DNA of 64,000 bases from Streptomyces albireticuli (GCF_002192455.1 NZ_CP021744.1:6171501-6235500); one strand, 5' to 3'. Counted from the first letter of the stretch, positions 41,832-51,380 are shown. The notes: generated from the letters alone by a model not told the origin. Numbers and translations: made by a program.

Positions 41832-42899
41832 GTGACGGAAACCCCTGTGATCACCACTACGGGCCTGACAAAGGTCTACCGCTCACGCGGCCGCGAGGTC
41901 ACCGCCCTCGACGGCGTCGACCTCCATGTGCGCGAGGGCGAGGTGTACGGCGTCGTCGGCCAGAGCGGCGCCGGCAAGTCGACCCTCATCCGCTGCGTCA
42001 ACCTCCTGGAGCGCCCCAGCTCCGGCACGGTCACCGTGAACGGCCAGGACCTCACGGCCCTCGCCGGACGCAGCCCCCGCGCCAACGCGGCGCTGCGCAA
42101 GGCACGCAGCCACATCGGCATGGTCTTCCAGCACTTCAACCTGCTCTCCTCGCGCACCGTGCAGGCCAACGTCGAGCTGCCGCTGGAGATCCTCGGCGTC
42201 TCCGGCAAGGAGCGCGAGCGCAAGGCGCTCGAACTCCTGGACCTCGTCGGCCTCGCCGACAAGGCCAAGGCCTACCCCGCCCAGCTCTCCGGCGGCCAGA
42301 AGCAGCGCGTGGGCATCGCCCGCGCCCTGGCCGGCGACCCCAAGGTGCTGCTCTCCGACGAGTCGACGTCCGCGCTCGACCCGGAGACCACCCGCTCCAT
42401 CCTCCAGCTGCTGCGCGACCTCAACCAGCAGCTCGGCCTGACCGTCCTCCTCATCACCCACGAGATGGACGTCGTCAAGACCATCTGCGACTCCGCGGCC
42501 CTCATGAAGGGCGGCCGCGTCGTGGAGTCCGGCACCGTCTCCGAGCTGCTCGCCACCCCGGGCTCCGAGCTCGCCGCCGAGCTCTTCCCCGTCGGCGGCG
42601 AACCCTCCGGCGCGGACCGCACCGTCGTGGACGTCACCTTCCACGGCGAGGCCGCGACCCAGCCCGTCATCTCGCAGCTGTCGCGCACGTACAACATCGA
42701 CATCTCCATCCTGGGCGCCGCGATGGACACCGTCGCCGGCAAGCAGATCGGCCGCATGCGCATCGAGCTGCCCGGCCGCTTCGAGGAGAACGTCGTGCCC
42801 ATCGGCTTCCTGCGCGAGCAGGGTCTCCAGGTCGACGTCGCCGACGTCGCGTATCCGGCGCCCGCGGACGCCGCGCTCCTCAAGGAAGGTGCCAAGTGA
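41832..42899 (+). CDS. metN: Methionine ABC transporter, ATP-binding protein
   Basis: A 355-residue ATPase. Walker A is GVVGQSGAGKSTLIRCVN, the Q loop MVFQHFNLLSSRTV, the ABC signature LSGGQKQRVGIARAL, Walker B KVLLSDESTSALD and the switch His ITHEMDV. A C-terminal NIL domain of about 80 residues (VDVTFHGEAATQPVISQLSR to the end) is the methionine-binding regulatory domain that gives trans-inhibition in MetN. GTG at 41832 is chosen. It is the first gene of metNIQ behind the Cys/Met-rich leader, and its stop overlaps metI. Confidence 0.95.
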   Translation: MTETPVITTTGLTKVYRSRGREVTALDGVDLHVREGEVYGVVGQSGAGKSTLIRCVNLLERPSSGTVTVNGQDLTALAGRSPRANAALRKARSHIGMVFQHFNLLSSRTVQANVELPLEILGVSGKERERKALELLDLVGLADKAKAYPAQLSGGQKQRVGIARALAGDPKVLLSDESTSALDPETTRSILQLLRDLNQQLGLTVLLITHEMDVVKTICDSAALMKGGRVVESGTVSELLATPGSELAAELFPVGGEPSGADRTVVDVTFHGEAATQPVISQLSRTYNIDISILGAAMDTVAGKQIGRMRIELPGRFEENVVPIGFLREQGLQVDVADVAYPAPADAALLKEGAK

Positions 42900-43690
42900 G
42901 CTGGGAAACGATGCAGCCGCTGCTGTACAACAACTCGCTCGACACCCTGTTCATGGTGTGGTGGTCCACCTTCTACGCGGTCGTCGTCGGTGTACCGCTG
43001 GGCCTGCTGCTGATCCTCACCGACCGCGGCGGACTGCTCCAGAACGTCGTGGTGAACAAGGTCGTCGGCGCGATCGTGAACATCGGCCGCTCCTTCCCCT
43101 TCCTCATCCTGATGGTCGTGCTGATCCCCTTCACGCGCTTCCTCGTCGGCACCTCCATCGGCCCCTCGGGCGCGGTCGTCCCGCTCGCCATCGCCTCCAT
43201 ACCGTTCTTCGCCCGGCTGGTGGAGGCCGCGGTGCGCGAGGTCGACCACGGCCTGGTCGAGGCCGTCCAGTCGATGGGCGGCGGCACCTGGACCGTCGTG
43301 TTCAAGGTGCTCCTGCCGCAGGCGCTGCCCGCCCTCGTCGCGGCCGTCACGACCACCGTCATCACCCTGATCGGCTACTCCGCGATCGCCGGCGCCGTCG
43401 GCGGCGGCGGCCTCGGCAACCTCGCCTACACCTACGGCTTCCAGCAGTACGAGACCCGGCTGATGGTCGTCACCGTCGTCCTGCTGATCCTCCTGGTCAC
43501 CGTCGTCCAGCTGCTCGGCGACCTGGTCGTCAAGCGGCTCGCCGGCCGCGGCAGCCGCTCCTCCGGCTCCGTACGCGTCGGCCTGCGCCGCCCGCGGACC
43601 GTCCAGCCCGTTCAGACCGTCCAGCCCGCCCAGGCCGCCCCGGCCACCGCGACCGAGGAGCCGGCCACCGCCCTGACCAAGACCTCCTGA
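42896..43690 (+). CDS. metI: Methionine ABC transporter, permease
   Basis: A 264-residue permease with five helices: TLFMVWWSTFYAVVVGVPLGLLLIL, GRSFPFLILMVVLIPFTRFLVG and the EAA coupling loop VEAVQSMGGGTWTVVFKVLLPQALPALV. LIGYSAIAGAVGGGGLGNLAYTYGFQQYE follows and is highly conserved in MetI. The C-terminal 50 residues are an unusual low-complexity cytoplasmic tail (TVQPVQTVQPAQAAPATA) absent from E. coli MetI. GTG at 42896 overlaps the metN stop (GTGA). Confidence 0.95.
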   Translation: MSWETMQPLLYNNSLDTLFMVWWSTFYAVVVGVPLGLLLILTDRGGLLQNVVVNKVVGAIVNIGRSFPFLILMVVLIPFTRFLVGTSIGPSGAVVPLAIASIPFFARLVEAAVREVDHGLVEAVQSMGGGTWTVVFKVLLPQALPALVAAVTTTVITLIGYSAIAGAVGGGGLGNLAYTYGFQQYETRLMVVTVVLLILLVTVVQLLGDLVVKRLAGRGSRSSGSVRVGLRRPRTVQPVQTVQPAQAAPATATEEPATALTKTS

Positions 43691-43787
43691 GCCCACCGAG
43701 GCCCAGGAACCCACCTCACGAGCCCGGACCCTTTGCCGGGCGCACCACCTCGCGTGAACTCGTGTGATCAAGAAAGAGGCACTCTTC

Positions 43788-44648
43788 GTGCGCAACATCA
43801 TCAAGATCTCCGCCGCCGTCGCGGCCGCCGCCACCCTCACCCTCGGCGCCACGGCGTGCAGCGCCCCCTCCGACAGCTCCTCCTCCGGCAACAAGAAGAA
43901 CGACGCGAGCTCGCCGCTCGTCGTCGCCGCGAGCCCCACCCCGCACGGCGCCATCCTCAACTTCGTCAAGGACAAGCTGGCGGAGAAGGAGGGCCTGAAG
44001 CTGGAGGTGAAGGAGCTCAACGACTACACCCTGCCGAACCAGCTCACGGACAAGGGCGAGGTCGGCGCCAACTTCTTCCAGCACAAGCCCTTCCTCGACG
44101 AGTTCAACAAGAAGAACGGCACGCACGTCGTGCCCGTCGTGAACGTCGCGATCGAGCCCCTCGGCCTCTACTCCAAGAAGATCGACAAGCTCTCCGACCT
44201 GAAGTCCGGCAACACCGTCGCCGTCCCCAACGACCCCTCCAACCAGGGCCGCGCGCTGAAGCTGCTCGCCGACAACGGCGTCATCACCCTCAAGGCCGGC
44301 GCCGGCGCCACCGCCAAGCTCGCCGACGTCGAGGACAAGAAGGGCCTCAACCTCACCGAGCTGGAGGCGCCGCAGATCGCCCCCCGCCTCGCCGACGTCG
44401 ACGCCGCGGTCATCAACGGCAACTTCGCCATCGGCGCCAAGCTCAAGCCCTCCGAGGACGCCCTCGCCCTGGAGAAGGCCGACGGCAACCCCTACGCCAA
44501 CTTCCTCGCCGTGAAGCAGGGCAACGAGGACGACGAGCGCGTGAAGAAGCTCGCCAAGCTCCTCAACTCCGACGAGGTCAAGAAGTTCATCCAGGACAAG
44601 TACAAGGACGGCTCCGTCATCCCGGCCTTCGGCCCGGTCAAGAGCTGA
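43788..44648 (+). CDS. metQ: Methionine ABC transporter, substrate-binding lipoprotein
   Basis: A 286-residue NlpA/MetQ lipoprotein. The signal VRNIIKISAAVAAAATLTLG leads into ATAC, with the lipidated Cys at residue 24 (a relaxed lipobox with Ala at -3). A Ser/Asn/Lys linker follows. The binding domain shows VVAASPTPHGAILNFVKDKL, ANFFQHKPFLDEFN and VAVPNDPSNQGRALKLL, all typical of MetQ. GTG at 43788 with AAAGAGG is preferred over GTG 43764. It is the last gene of metNIQ; the spacer from metI is 97 bases and a strong terminator follows. Confidence 0.95.
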   Translation: MRNIIKISAAVAAAATLTLGATACSAPSDSSSSGNKKNDASSPLVVAASPTPHGAILNFVKDKLAEKEGLKLEVKELNDYTLPNQLTDKGEVGANFFQHKPFLDEFNKKNGTHVVPVVNVAIEPLGLYSKKIDKLSDLKSGNTVAVPNDPSNQGRALKLLADNGVITLKAGAGATAKLADVEDKKGLNLTELEAPQIAPRLADVDAAVINGNFAIGAKLKPSEDALALEKADGNPYANFLAVKQGNEDDERVKKLAKLLNSDEVKKFIQDKYKDGSVIPAFGPVKS

Positions 44649-44697
44649 CGCCCCGCCGGGCCGCGGCCGCCCGGCCCGGCCGCCGACGCCCGTACGG

Positions 44698-44740
44698 GCC
44701 TGGGCCCCGCCCCCGCGACATGCGGGCGCGGGGCCCAGGC
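44698..44740 (+). terminator. 13-bp hairpin after metQ
   Basis: GCCTGGGCCCCGC at 44698-44710 pairs perfectly with GCGGGGCCCAGGC at 44728-44740, and an inner CCCGC/GCGGG extends it. It lies 50 bases past the metQ stop. Confidence 0.8.
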
Positions 44741-44858
44741 GCTTGGCGCACCCACGCGTCGATGCTGCATGCTGGTGCACTCAAGAGCCAGGACCCTTCC
44801 CCGGAGTCACCTCCGGATCCCGTCCCGAGCACCACCCGCCCCGGCGTTGGAGCAGCAC

Positions 44859-45500
44859 ATGACATCCACCTTCCCGGACATCTCCATCAGTACGGACCGG
44901 CTGGTGCTGCGCCCGTTCGAGGCCGAGGACATCCCCGCCCTCGCGGAGATGATGGGCGACGAGCTCGTCACCGCCTGGACCTGCGCACCGCACCCCTACA
45001 CCACCGTCCACGCCCGAGACTGGGCCCTGCGCGAGGCCCCCGCCGAGCGCACCCAGGGGCGCGGAATCGTCTTTGCGGTCACCGAGTTCCTCACCCACCG
45101 CCTCGTCGGCTGCGTGCACCTGCACCACACCGACTGGCGCACCCTCTCCGCCGAGATCGGCTACGTCGTCGCCCCCTGGGCCCGCGGCGAGGGCTACGCC
45201 TGCGAATCCGTCCTCGCCGTCGCCGAATGGCTCTTCCGCGACCAGCGCTTCGAACGCCTCGAACTGCGCACCGCCGCCGACAACACCGCCTCCCAGCAGG
45301 TCGCCCAGAAGATCGGCTGCATCAGCGAGGGCGTCCTGAGGAACGCCTGGATAGCGCGCAGCCGCACCGAGGACGGCGGCTGGACCGAGATCCGCACCGA
45401 CCTCATCGTCTGGAGCCTGCTGCCCGAGGACCTCGACGAGGCGCTCGAACAGCACGCCGGCGGCACCGGCTACGCCGGCGCCTTCCCCGACTGGCGCTGA
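44859..45500 (+). CDS. GNAT acetyltransferase, RimJ/RimL-like (213 aa)
   Basis: ISTDRLVLRPFEAEDIPALAEMMGD opens the protein as in the RimJ/RimL ribosomal-protein acetyltransferase group. Then come RLVGCVHLHHTDWRTLSAEIGYVVAPWARGEGYACESV (acetyl-CoA loop) and ERLELRTAADNTASQQVAQKIGCISEGVLRN. It probably acetylates a protein N-terminus or a small amine such as an antibiotic; the substrate is not readable. ATG at 44859 has GGAG upstream; the longer frame from 44769 is rejected. It is a single-gene unit between the met and cob genes. Confidence 0.9.
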   Translation: MTSTFPDISISTDRLVLRPFEAEDIPALAEMMGDELVTAWTCAPHPYTTVHARDWALREAPAERTQGRGIVFAVTEFLTHRLVGCVHLHHTDWRTLSAEIGYVVAPWARGEGYACESVLAVAEWLFRDQRFERLELRTAADNTASQQVAQKIGCISEGVLRNAWIARSRTEDGGWTEIRTDLIVWSLLPEDLDEALEQHAGGTGYAGAFPDWR

Positions 45501-45608
45501 CCCGCCGCACCCCGCGCTCGCCTCCGGCCCGCACCGGCCGGGGTACTCTCAGCCTGCCCGTACCCGCCGAGGGCACCGACCCGCGACAAGCCCAGGAGAA
45601 TGACGACG

Positions 45609-46874
45609 ATGGCCGACCGGGTCACGGTGATCGGGTGGGACGGCTCGCCACTGACGGACGCGGCCCGCTCCGCCCTCGCCGCCGCCACCCTCGTGGCCGG
45701 CGCGGCCCACCACCTGGCACTGCCCGAGATCCCGCCCACCGCCGAGCGGATCAGGCTCGGCAGCCTCGACCTCGCCGCCCGCCGCATCGCCGGCCACCGC
45801 GGCGGCGCCGTGGTCCTCGCCGACGGCGACCCCGGCTTCTTCGGCGTCGTACGGGCCCTGCGCGCCCCCCAGCACGGCCTGGAGGTCGAGGTGGTGCCCG
45901 CGGTCTCCGCCGTCGCCGCCGCCTTCGCCCGCGCCGGCATGCCCTGGGACGACGCCCAGGTCGTCGTCGCCCACAGCCGCGACCTGCGCCGCGCCGTCAA
46001 CGTCTGCCGCGCCCACACCAAGGTCGCCGTCCTCACCGCGCCCGGCGCCGGCCCCGCCGAACTGGCCCTCCTCCTCGGCCCCGTCCACCGCACCTTCGTC
46101 ATCTGCGAGGAGCTGGGCACCGAGCGGGAACAGGTCACCGTCCTCACCTCCGACAAGGTCGCCGACCACAGCTGGCGCGACCCCAACGTCGTCATCGTCA
46201 TCGGCGGCGCGGGCACCGGCGCCGGCGTGGGCGGCGGACAGCCCGCCGCCCAGGGCTGGGGCGCCGTGCGCACCCGGGCCGGCGGCGGCTGGATCGCCGG
46301 CCGCGACCCCAACTACCCGCCCGCCGTCCGCGGCTGGGCGCTGCCCGCCGACGCCTACGGCGCGGGCCTCGGCGAGGGCGAGTCCGCCGAACTGAGGGCC
46401 GCGCAACTCGCCCGCCTCGGCCCGCGCGTGGGCGACCTCGTCTGGGACATCGGCTCCGCCGGCGGCGCCGCCGCCGTGGAGGCCGCCCGCTTCGGCGCCG
46501 CCGTCATCGCCGTCGACCGCGACGCCGACGCCTGCGCGCGCACCACCGCCGTCGCCCGCCGCTACGGCGTCCAGCTCCAGGTCGTCCACGGCACCGCGCC
46601 GCTGGTCCTGGAGGACCTCCCCGAGCCCGACGTGGTCCGCGTCGGCGGCGGCGGAGCCCCCGTCGTCGCCGCCTGCGCGGCCCGCCGCCCCGAGCGGATC
46701 GTCGCCCACGCGGCCACCCGTGACGACGCGGAAGCCATCGGCCGGGCGCTCGCCGAGGGCGGCTACGCCGTCGAGTGCGCGCTGCTCCAGGCGGTGCAGC
46801 TGGACACCACCGCCTGGACCGAGCGCGAGCGGTCCGTGGCCTTCCTGCTGAGCGGGCGCCTCACCCACCTGTGA
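45609..46874 (+). CDS. cobL: Precorrin-6Y C5,15-methyltransferase (decarboxylating), CbiE-CbiT fusion
   Basis: A 421-residue fusion. The N-terminal CbiE half is a tetrapyrrole methylase: VTVIGWDGSPLTDAARSALA, GGAVVLADGDPGFFGVVRALR, VEVVPAVSAVAAAFARAGMP. The C-terminal CbiT half is a Rossmann methyltransferase: GDLVWDIGSAGGAAAVEAARF with SAM contact VIAVDRDADACARTTAVAR. The enzyme methylates C5 and C15 of the corrin ring and decarboxylates the acetate side chain, in the middle of cobalamin synthesis. AGGAG at 45594 fits ATG 45609 better than ATG 45600. The bluB-cobT fusion follows in the same direction. Confidence 0.93.
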   Translation: MADRVTVIGWDGSPLTDAARSALAAATLVAGAAHHLALPEIPPTAERIRLGSLDLAARRIAGHRGGAVVLADGDPGFFGVVRALRAPQHGLEVEVVPAVSAVAAAFARAGMPWDDAQVVVAHSRDLRRAVNVCRAHTKVAVLTAPGAGPAELALLLGPVHRTFVICEELGTEREQVTVLTSDKVADHSWRDPNVVIVIGGAGTGAGVGGGQPAAQGWGAVRTRAGGGWIAGRDPNYPPAVRGWALPADAYGAGLGEGESAELRAAQLARLGPRVGDLVWDIGSAGGAAAVEAARFGAAVIAVDRDADACARTTAVARRYGVQLQVVHGTAPLVLEDLPEPDVVRVGGGGAPVVAACAARRPERIVAHAATRDDAEAIGRALAEGGYAVECALLQAVQLDTTAWTERERSVAFLLSGRLTHL

Positions 46875-47092
46875 CCTTGCTCCGCCGAGCGCGGGGTAGG
46901 CTGGCGGATCGTTGTACCGCCCCTCGGTGTCCGACACCACAGTCGTCAATGTCCCGAACGCACCCTCCTCTTGGCGGGAGCACGGCAAGGTAGGGGCGGG
47001 CGACAAGCAACGTGCCGCAAGGCATGGACGCTCGTTCTTGACTATGGGCGTGAGCGGTTGGAAGGAGCACTACCGATGGGCGAGGGGTACGC

Positions 47093-50000
47093 ATGACCGA
47101 CACCGGCCAGTTCCCGGGCGAGGGACAGCCGGAGAACGCAGGCGCGCTGCCCGGCCACCCGTTCCCCACGGACGCCGTAGCCCCTGCCGATCCGGGTGCC
47201 CCGGCCGCTTACACCTTCCACGACCATGTGGAAGGCGGCGAAGCGGACGGCGCCGAGGAGGACGACCTGCTGCTGATGCCGGGCGCCCAGGGCGCCTGGA
47301 TGGAGCAGCCGCCCGTCCAGGGCGGTACGCACGAGACCGGCGGCCGTGACACGGCGTCCGTCGACTACGGTGACGTCCGGACGCCCGCGCAGGCCCCGCC
47401 CGCGGCCCCCCGGCGCCCGCTGCACATGGGCCCGCCCGTGCCGGACCCCACCGGCGGCGTCGTCCGCTCCCTGGCCGACCGCGGCCCCGCGGCCCCGCAC
47501 CCGGCCCCCGGCACCCCCGTACAGCCGCCCGTGACCCCGGTCCCGGGCCCCGAATACCTCGACACCGTCCAGGGCGCCCCCGAGGCCCCGGACGTGTCCG
47601 CGGTGCCGCGCCTCGGCGAGGTCCCGCAGCAGCAGCCGGGCACCTGGGACGCCCAGCCACAGCAGGCCCCGATGGCGCCGCAGGCCGCCGTCCAGGCGCC
47701 GGTCGCCGAGCCCGTCGCCGACCACGCGGCCGGATACGCGGCCGACCCCGCCGTGGCGTTCGTACCGCCGCAGGCCGTGCCGGCCGACCGGGACACGGCG
47801 CAGCCGATAGTCGCGGAGGACCCCGCGCCGCAGGCCGCCGCACCGGTGACGCCGGAGCAGGTCGCCGTGGCGGCCCCCGTGGTGGAGACCCCGCACGTCG
47901 CACCGGTGGAGCCGGCTCCGGCCGCCGACGCGGTGGCGGAGGCCGTCGCGGCCCCCGCCGAGGCGGTCCAGGCACAGCCCGCGCCCGCCGCCACCGAACA
48001 GCTCCAGGCCGCCGCGGCCCCGGCGCCGGCCCCCGAGGCGGTGCCGGCGGTCGCCCAGCCCGTCGCGGCGGCGCGGCCCGTCGCCGAGGCGCCGGTCGCC
48101 GCCGAGCCCCCGGCGGTTGTCGAGGCCCCTGTGGTCATCGAGACCCCGGCCGTTGCCGAGACCCCGGACGTTCCCGAGGCTCCGGCCGTCGAGCAGCCGC
48201 AGGCGCCCGCCGTGGTGAGCGCACCGGCCGAGGCCGCGCAGGCGGCACCCGCACCGGTGACGGACGCGATGCCGCAGGCCCTGCCCGTGACGGAGGCGGC
48301 CCCGGCCGAGCAGCCCCAGGCCGTCACCGCCCCGGTGGCCGACGCCCCGGCGCAGCCCACCGTGGCCGCCGAGGCGCCCCAGGCCGTGGCCGCGCCGACC
48401 GCCGAGCCCGCTCCGCAGGCGCAGCCCGGCGGGGAGGAGCAGGCCGCACCGGTCGTGGACGTCCCGGCGCAGGAGACCGTCATCGTGACCGGCGCGCCCG
48501 TGCCGCCCGCCGCCGTCGCGGTGCCGCGGGCGCAGCCCGTCGACCAGCAGGCCGACATGACGCGGCAGCAGGTCGCCACGGTCCCGGCCGAGCAGGCACC
48601 CGAGGCCGAGGCGCAGCCGGTGGCCGTGGCTCCGGCCGAGACGGTGGCTCCGGCGCCCGTCACCCCGGTCGAGGCCCCGGCCGCCGAGGCCGCGCAGCAG
48701 CCGGTGGTACCCGTCGTGACCCCCGAGGCCGCGACCCCCGCCGTGGAGACGACGGCCCCGGAGCAGCTCGCCGAGGCGGTCCAGGCCGACGCGCCGCAGC
48801 AGCCGGCGGAGACCGCTCCGGCCGAGGCGCAGCCCGCCGTGGCCGCCTCCGAGCCCGTGGCGGTCCAGGTCCCGGCGGCCACCGCGCCGCAGGAGCAGCC
48901 CCCGGCCGCTCCGGCCGAGGAAGCCGCGCCGGTGACCGAGGCGGCCGTCGTGGAGCCCGTACCGGCGGCGGAGGCCCCGGCGGCGGAGCAGCCCGCCGCG
49001 GAAGCGGAGGTGGCGGCTCCGGTCGAGCCTCAGGCGGCGGACGTCCCGGAGCAGCCCGCTCCGGCGGAGGTCCCGGCCGCCGACGCCCCGTCACAGGAGC
49101 CGCTCCCCGAGGCCGTAGCGCCCGGGACGGCCCCGGCGGACACCACGCAGGTGGAAACCGCCCCGGCCGCCGCCCCGGCCCCGGAGCAGCCCGAGGTCCC
49201 GGCCGCGACCCCGGCCACGCCCGCACCCCAGATCTCCGACGACCTGTCACAGGAGCAGCCCCCCGTGGCCGGTACGCCCGTGATCACCCCGGCGGAATCC
49301 GCGCCGCAGCCCACGCCCGTGGACGCCGCCCCGGTGGTGGAGCAGCGGGCGCCGGTGGAGACGCCGGCGACTCCCGAGGCCCCGGAGACGGCCCCGGTGA
49401 CGGAGGCGCCCGTGGAGGCGACCGCCGAACAGCCGACGGAGGCCGTCGTCGCCGACGAGGCACCCCAGGTCCCGCAGGCCCTGGAGCAGACCGAGCTCAC
49501 CGAGCCCGCGACGCCGGCCGCCGAACTGACCGAACCGGCCGAGGCTGCCGAGCCGACCGGCCCGGCGGCGGTCGGGTACGGCGACGCCGAGCGCGACGCC
49601 GTGCACCGCGTGATGCGCGAGCGCCGGGACATCCGCAAGGGCTTCCGCCGCGACCCCATCCCGCACGAGGTGCTGCTGCGCGTCCTGGAGGCCGCGCACA
49701 CCGCGCCCAGCGTCGGGCACTCGCAGCCCTGGGACTTCGTCGTCATCCGGTCCGCGGAGACCCGGCAGGCGATGCACGAGCTGGCCGCCCGGCAGCGCGA
49801 CGCGTACGCGAAGTCGCTGCCCAAGGGGCGGGCGAAGCAGTTCAAGGAAATGAAGATCGAGGCGATCCTCGACACGCCGGTCAACATCGTCGTCACCGCC
49901 GACCCCACCCGGGGCGGCCGCCACACGCTCGGCCGGCACACCCAGCCGCAGATGGCCCCGTACTCCTCCGCGCTCGCGGTCGAGAACCTCTGGCTCGCCG

Positions 50001-51295
50001 CCCGCGCCGAGGGCCTCGGCGTCGGCTGGGTCAGCTTCTTCGACGAGCGCGAGATGGTCCGCGAGCTCGGCCTGCCCGAGCACCTGGAGGTCGTGGCCTA
50101 CCTCTGCGTCGGCTACGTCGACGAGTTCCCGGACGAGCCCGAGCTGATGCAGGCCGGCTGGTCCAAGCGCCGGCCGCTGTCGTGGGTCGTGCACGAGGAG
50201 GAGTACGGCCGTCGCGCGCTGCCCGGCGAGGAGCCGCACGACCTGCTCTCCGAGACCCTGCGGGGCATCCGCCCGCTCGACGCCAAGGCGCTCGGCGAGG
50301 CCTGGGAGCGCCAGAAGCGGATGACCAAGCCGTCCGGCGCCCTCGGCATGCTGGAGATCATCTCCGCGCAGCTGTGCGGCCTGTCGCGCAAGTGCCCGCC
50401 GCCCATCCCCGAGCCCGCCGCCGTGGCGGTCTTCGCGGGTGACCACGGCGTGCACGCCCAGGGCGTCACCGCGTGGCCGCAGGAGGTCACGTCGCAGATG
50501 GTCGCCAACTTCCTGGGCGGCGGCGCCGTGTGCAACGCCTTCGCCGCGCAGGTCGGCGCCGAGGTCTGCGTCGTGGACGTCGGCGTCGCGAGCGAACTGC
50601 CGAGCACGCCCGGCCTGCTCCCGCGCAAGATCCGCCCCGGCACGAGCGACATCACCGCGGGCCCGGCGATGACCCGCGAGGAGGCGCTGCGCGCCGTCGA
50701 GGTGGGCATCGAGACCGCCCGCGACCTGGTCGCGGCGGGCAACAAGGCCCTGCTCACGGGCGAGATGGGCATCGCGAACACGACCGTGTCCGCCGCGCTC
50801 GTCGCCGTCTACACCGAGACCGACCCGGCCGAGATCACCGGCCGTGGCACGGGCATCAACGACGAGATGCACGCCCGGAAGATCGACGTCGTCCGGCGCG
50901 CCCTGGAACTGCACCAGCCGGACCCGAAGGACCCGATCGGCGTCCTCGCCGCGATCGGCGGCCTGGAGCACGCGGCCCTCGTCGGCCTGATCCTCGGTGG
51001 CGCGTCGCTGCGCACGCCGGTGATCCTCGACGGTGTGAGCGCGGGCGCCGCGGCGCTGGTGGCGCGGGCCATCGCCCCCGAGGCGCTGGCGGCCTGCATC
51101 GCCGGCCACCGCAGCGCCGAGCCGGGCCACGTCGCCGCGCTCACCAAGCTGGGCCTCCGCCCGCTGGTCGACCTCGACCTGCGGCTGGGCGAGGGCACGG
51201 GCGCACTGCTGGCCCTGCCGATCGTGCAGAGCGCCGCGCGCGCGATGCACGAGGTCGCGACGTTCGACTCGGCGGGAGTCACGGAGAAGGGCTGA
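47093..51295 (+). CDS. cobT: BluB-CobT fusion with very long Ala/Pro/Val/Glu-rich N-terminal region
   Basis: A 1400-residue protein. Residues 1 to about 826 are low-complexity sequence built from Ala, Pro, Val, Glu, Gln and Thr (for example APVAEAP- and TPEAPE-like units), predicted to be disordered. Residues about 828-1045 are BluB (VMRERRDIRKGFRRDPIP, APSVGHSQPWDFVVIRS, GLGVGWVSFFDEREM), which makes 5,6-dimethylbenzimidazole from FMN. Residues about 1050-1400 are CobT (KPSGALGMLEIISAQLCGLS, AVFAGDHGVHAQGVTAWPQE, catalytic Glu near 1367 in LGEGTGALLALPIV), which activates that base to the riboside phosphate. The fusion couples making and attaching the lower ligand of cobalamin. ATG 47093 has GAGGGG. 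Confidence 0.93.
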   Translation: MTDTGQFPGEGQPENAGALPGHPFPTDAVAPADPGAPAAYTFHDHVEGGEADGAEEDDLLLMPGAQGAWMEQPPVQGGTHETGGRDTASVDYGDVRTPAQAPPAAPRRPLHMGPPVPDPTGGVVRSLADRGPAAPHPAPGTPVQPPVTPVPGPEYLDTVQGAPEAPDVSAVPRLGEVPQQQPGTWDAQPQQAPMAPQAAVQAPVAEPVADHAAGYAADPAVAFVPPQAVPADRDTAQPIVAEDPAPQAAAPVTPEQVAVAAPVVETPHVAPVEPAPAADAVAEAVAAPAEAVQAQPAPAATEQLQAAAAPAPAPEAVPAVAQPVAAARPVAEAPVAAEPPAVVEAPVVIETPAVAETPDVPEAPAVEQPQAPAVVSAPAEAAQAAPAPVTDAMPQALPVTEAAPAEQPQAVTAPVADAPAQPTVAAEAPQAVAAPTAEPAPQAQPGGEEQAAPVVDVPAQETVIVTGAPVPPAAVAVPRAQPVDQQADMTRQQVATVPAEQAPEAEAQPVAVAPAETVAPAPVTPVEAPAAEAAQQPVVPVVTPEAATPAVETTAPEQLAEAVQADAPQQPAETAPAEAQPAVAASEPVAVQVPAATAPQEQPPAAPAEEAAPVTEAAVVEPVPAAEAPAAEQPAAEAEVAAPVEPQAADVPEQPAPAEVPAADAPSQEPLPEAVAPGTAPADTTQVETAPAAAPAPEQPEVPAATPATPAPQISDDLSQEQPPVAGTPVITPAESAPQPTPVDAAPVVEQRAPVETPATPEAPETAPVTEAPVEATAEQPTEAVVADEAPQVPQALEQTELTEPATPAAELTEPAEAAEPTGPAAVGYGDAERDAVHRVMRERRDIRKGFRRDPIPHEVLLRVLEAAHTAPSVGHSQPWDFVVIRSAETRQAMHELAARQRDAYAKSLPKGRAKQFKEMKIEAILDTPVNIVVTADPTRGGRHTLGRHTQPQMAPYSSALAVENLWLAARAEGLGVGWVSFFDEREMVRELGLPEHLEVVAYLCVGYVDEFPDEPELMQAGWSKRRPLSWVVHEEEYGRRALPGEEPHDLLSETLRGIRPLDAKALGEAWERQKRMTKPSGALGMLEIISAQLCGLSRKCPPPIPEPAAVAVFAGDHGVHAQGVTAWPQEVTSQMVANFLGGGAVCNAFAAQVGAEVCVVDVGVASELPSTPGLLPRKIRPGTSDITAGPAMTREEALRAVEVGIETARDLVAAGNKALLTGEMGIANTTVSAALVAVYTETDPAEITGRGTGINDEMHARKIDVVRRALELHQPDPKDPIGVLAAIGGLEHAALVGLILGGASLRTPVILDGVSAGAAALVARAIAPEALAACIAGHRSAEPGHVAALTKLGLRPLVDLDLRLGEGTGALLALPIVQSAARAMHEVATFDSAGVTEKG

Positions 51296-51312
51296 CGCGC
51301 GGGCCGCCGCAG

Positions 51313-51339
51313 GCCCGTACGCCGCCGCGGCGTACGGGC
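51313..51339 (+). terminator. 11-bp hairpin after cobT
   Basis: GCCCGTACGCC at 51313-51323 pairs perfectly with GGCGTACGGGC at 51329-51339, 17 bases past the stop. Confidence 0.75.
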
Positions 51340-51380
51340 ATCCGGCATCCGGCATCCGGCACCCGGCACCCGGCATCCGG
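51339..51380 (+). repeat. Six tandem 7-bp units (CATCCGG/CACCCGG)
   Basis: CATCCGG occurs three times, then CACCCGG twice, then CATCCGG once, 42 bases in all, directly after the cobT terminator. It looks like a variable-number slippage repeat in non-coding DNA. Confidence 0.85.

Noticed and set aside
46875..47092. Cobalamin riboswitch upstream of bluB-cobT
   Set aside because: I looked for the B12-box core and its paired elements and did not find them; a covariance-model search would decide.
47075..47095. Six-codon frame (ATG GGC GAG GGG TAC GCA TGA) overlapping the cobT start as a coupling ORF
   Set aside because: It contains the cobT ribosome site itself and has no ribosome site of its own strength; probably chance.
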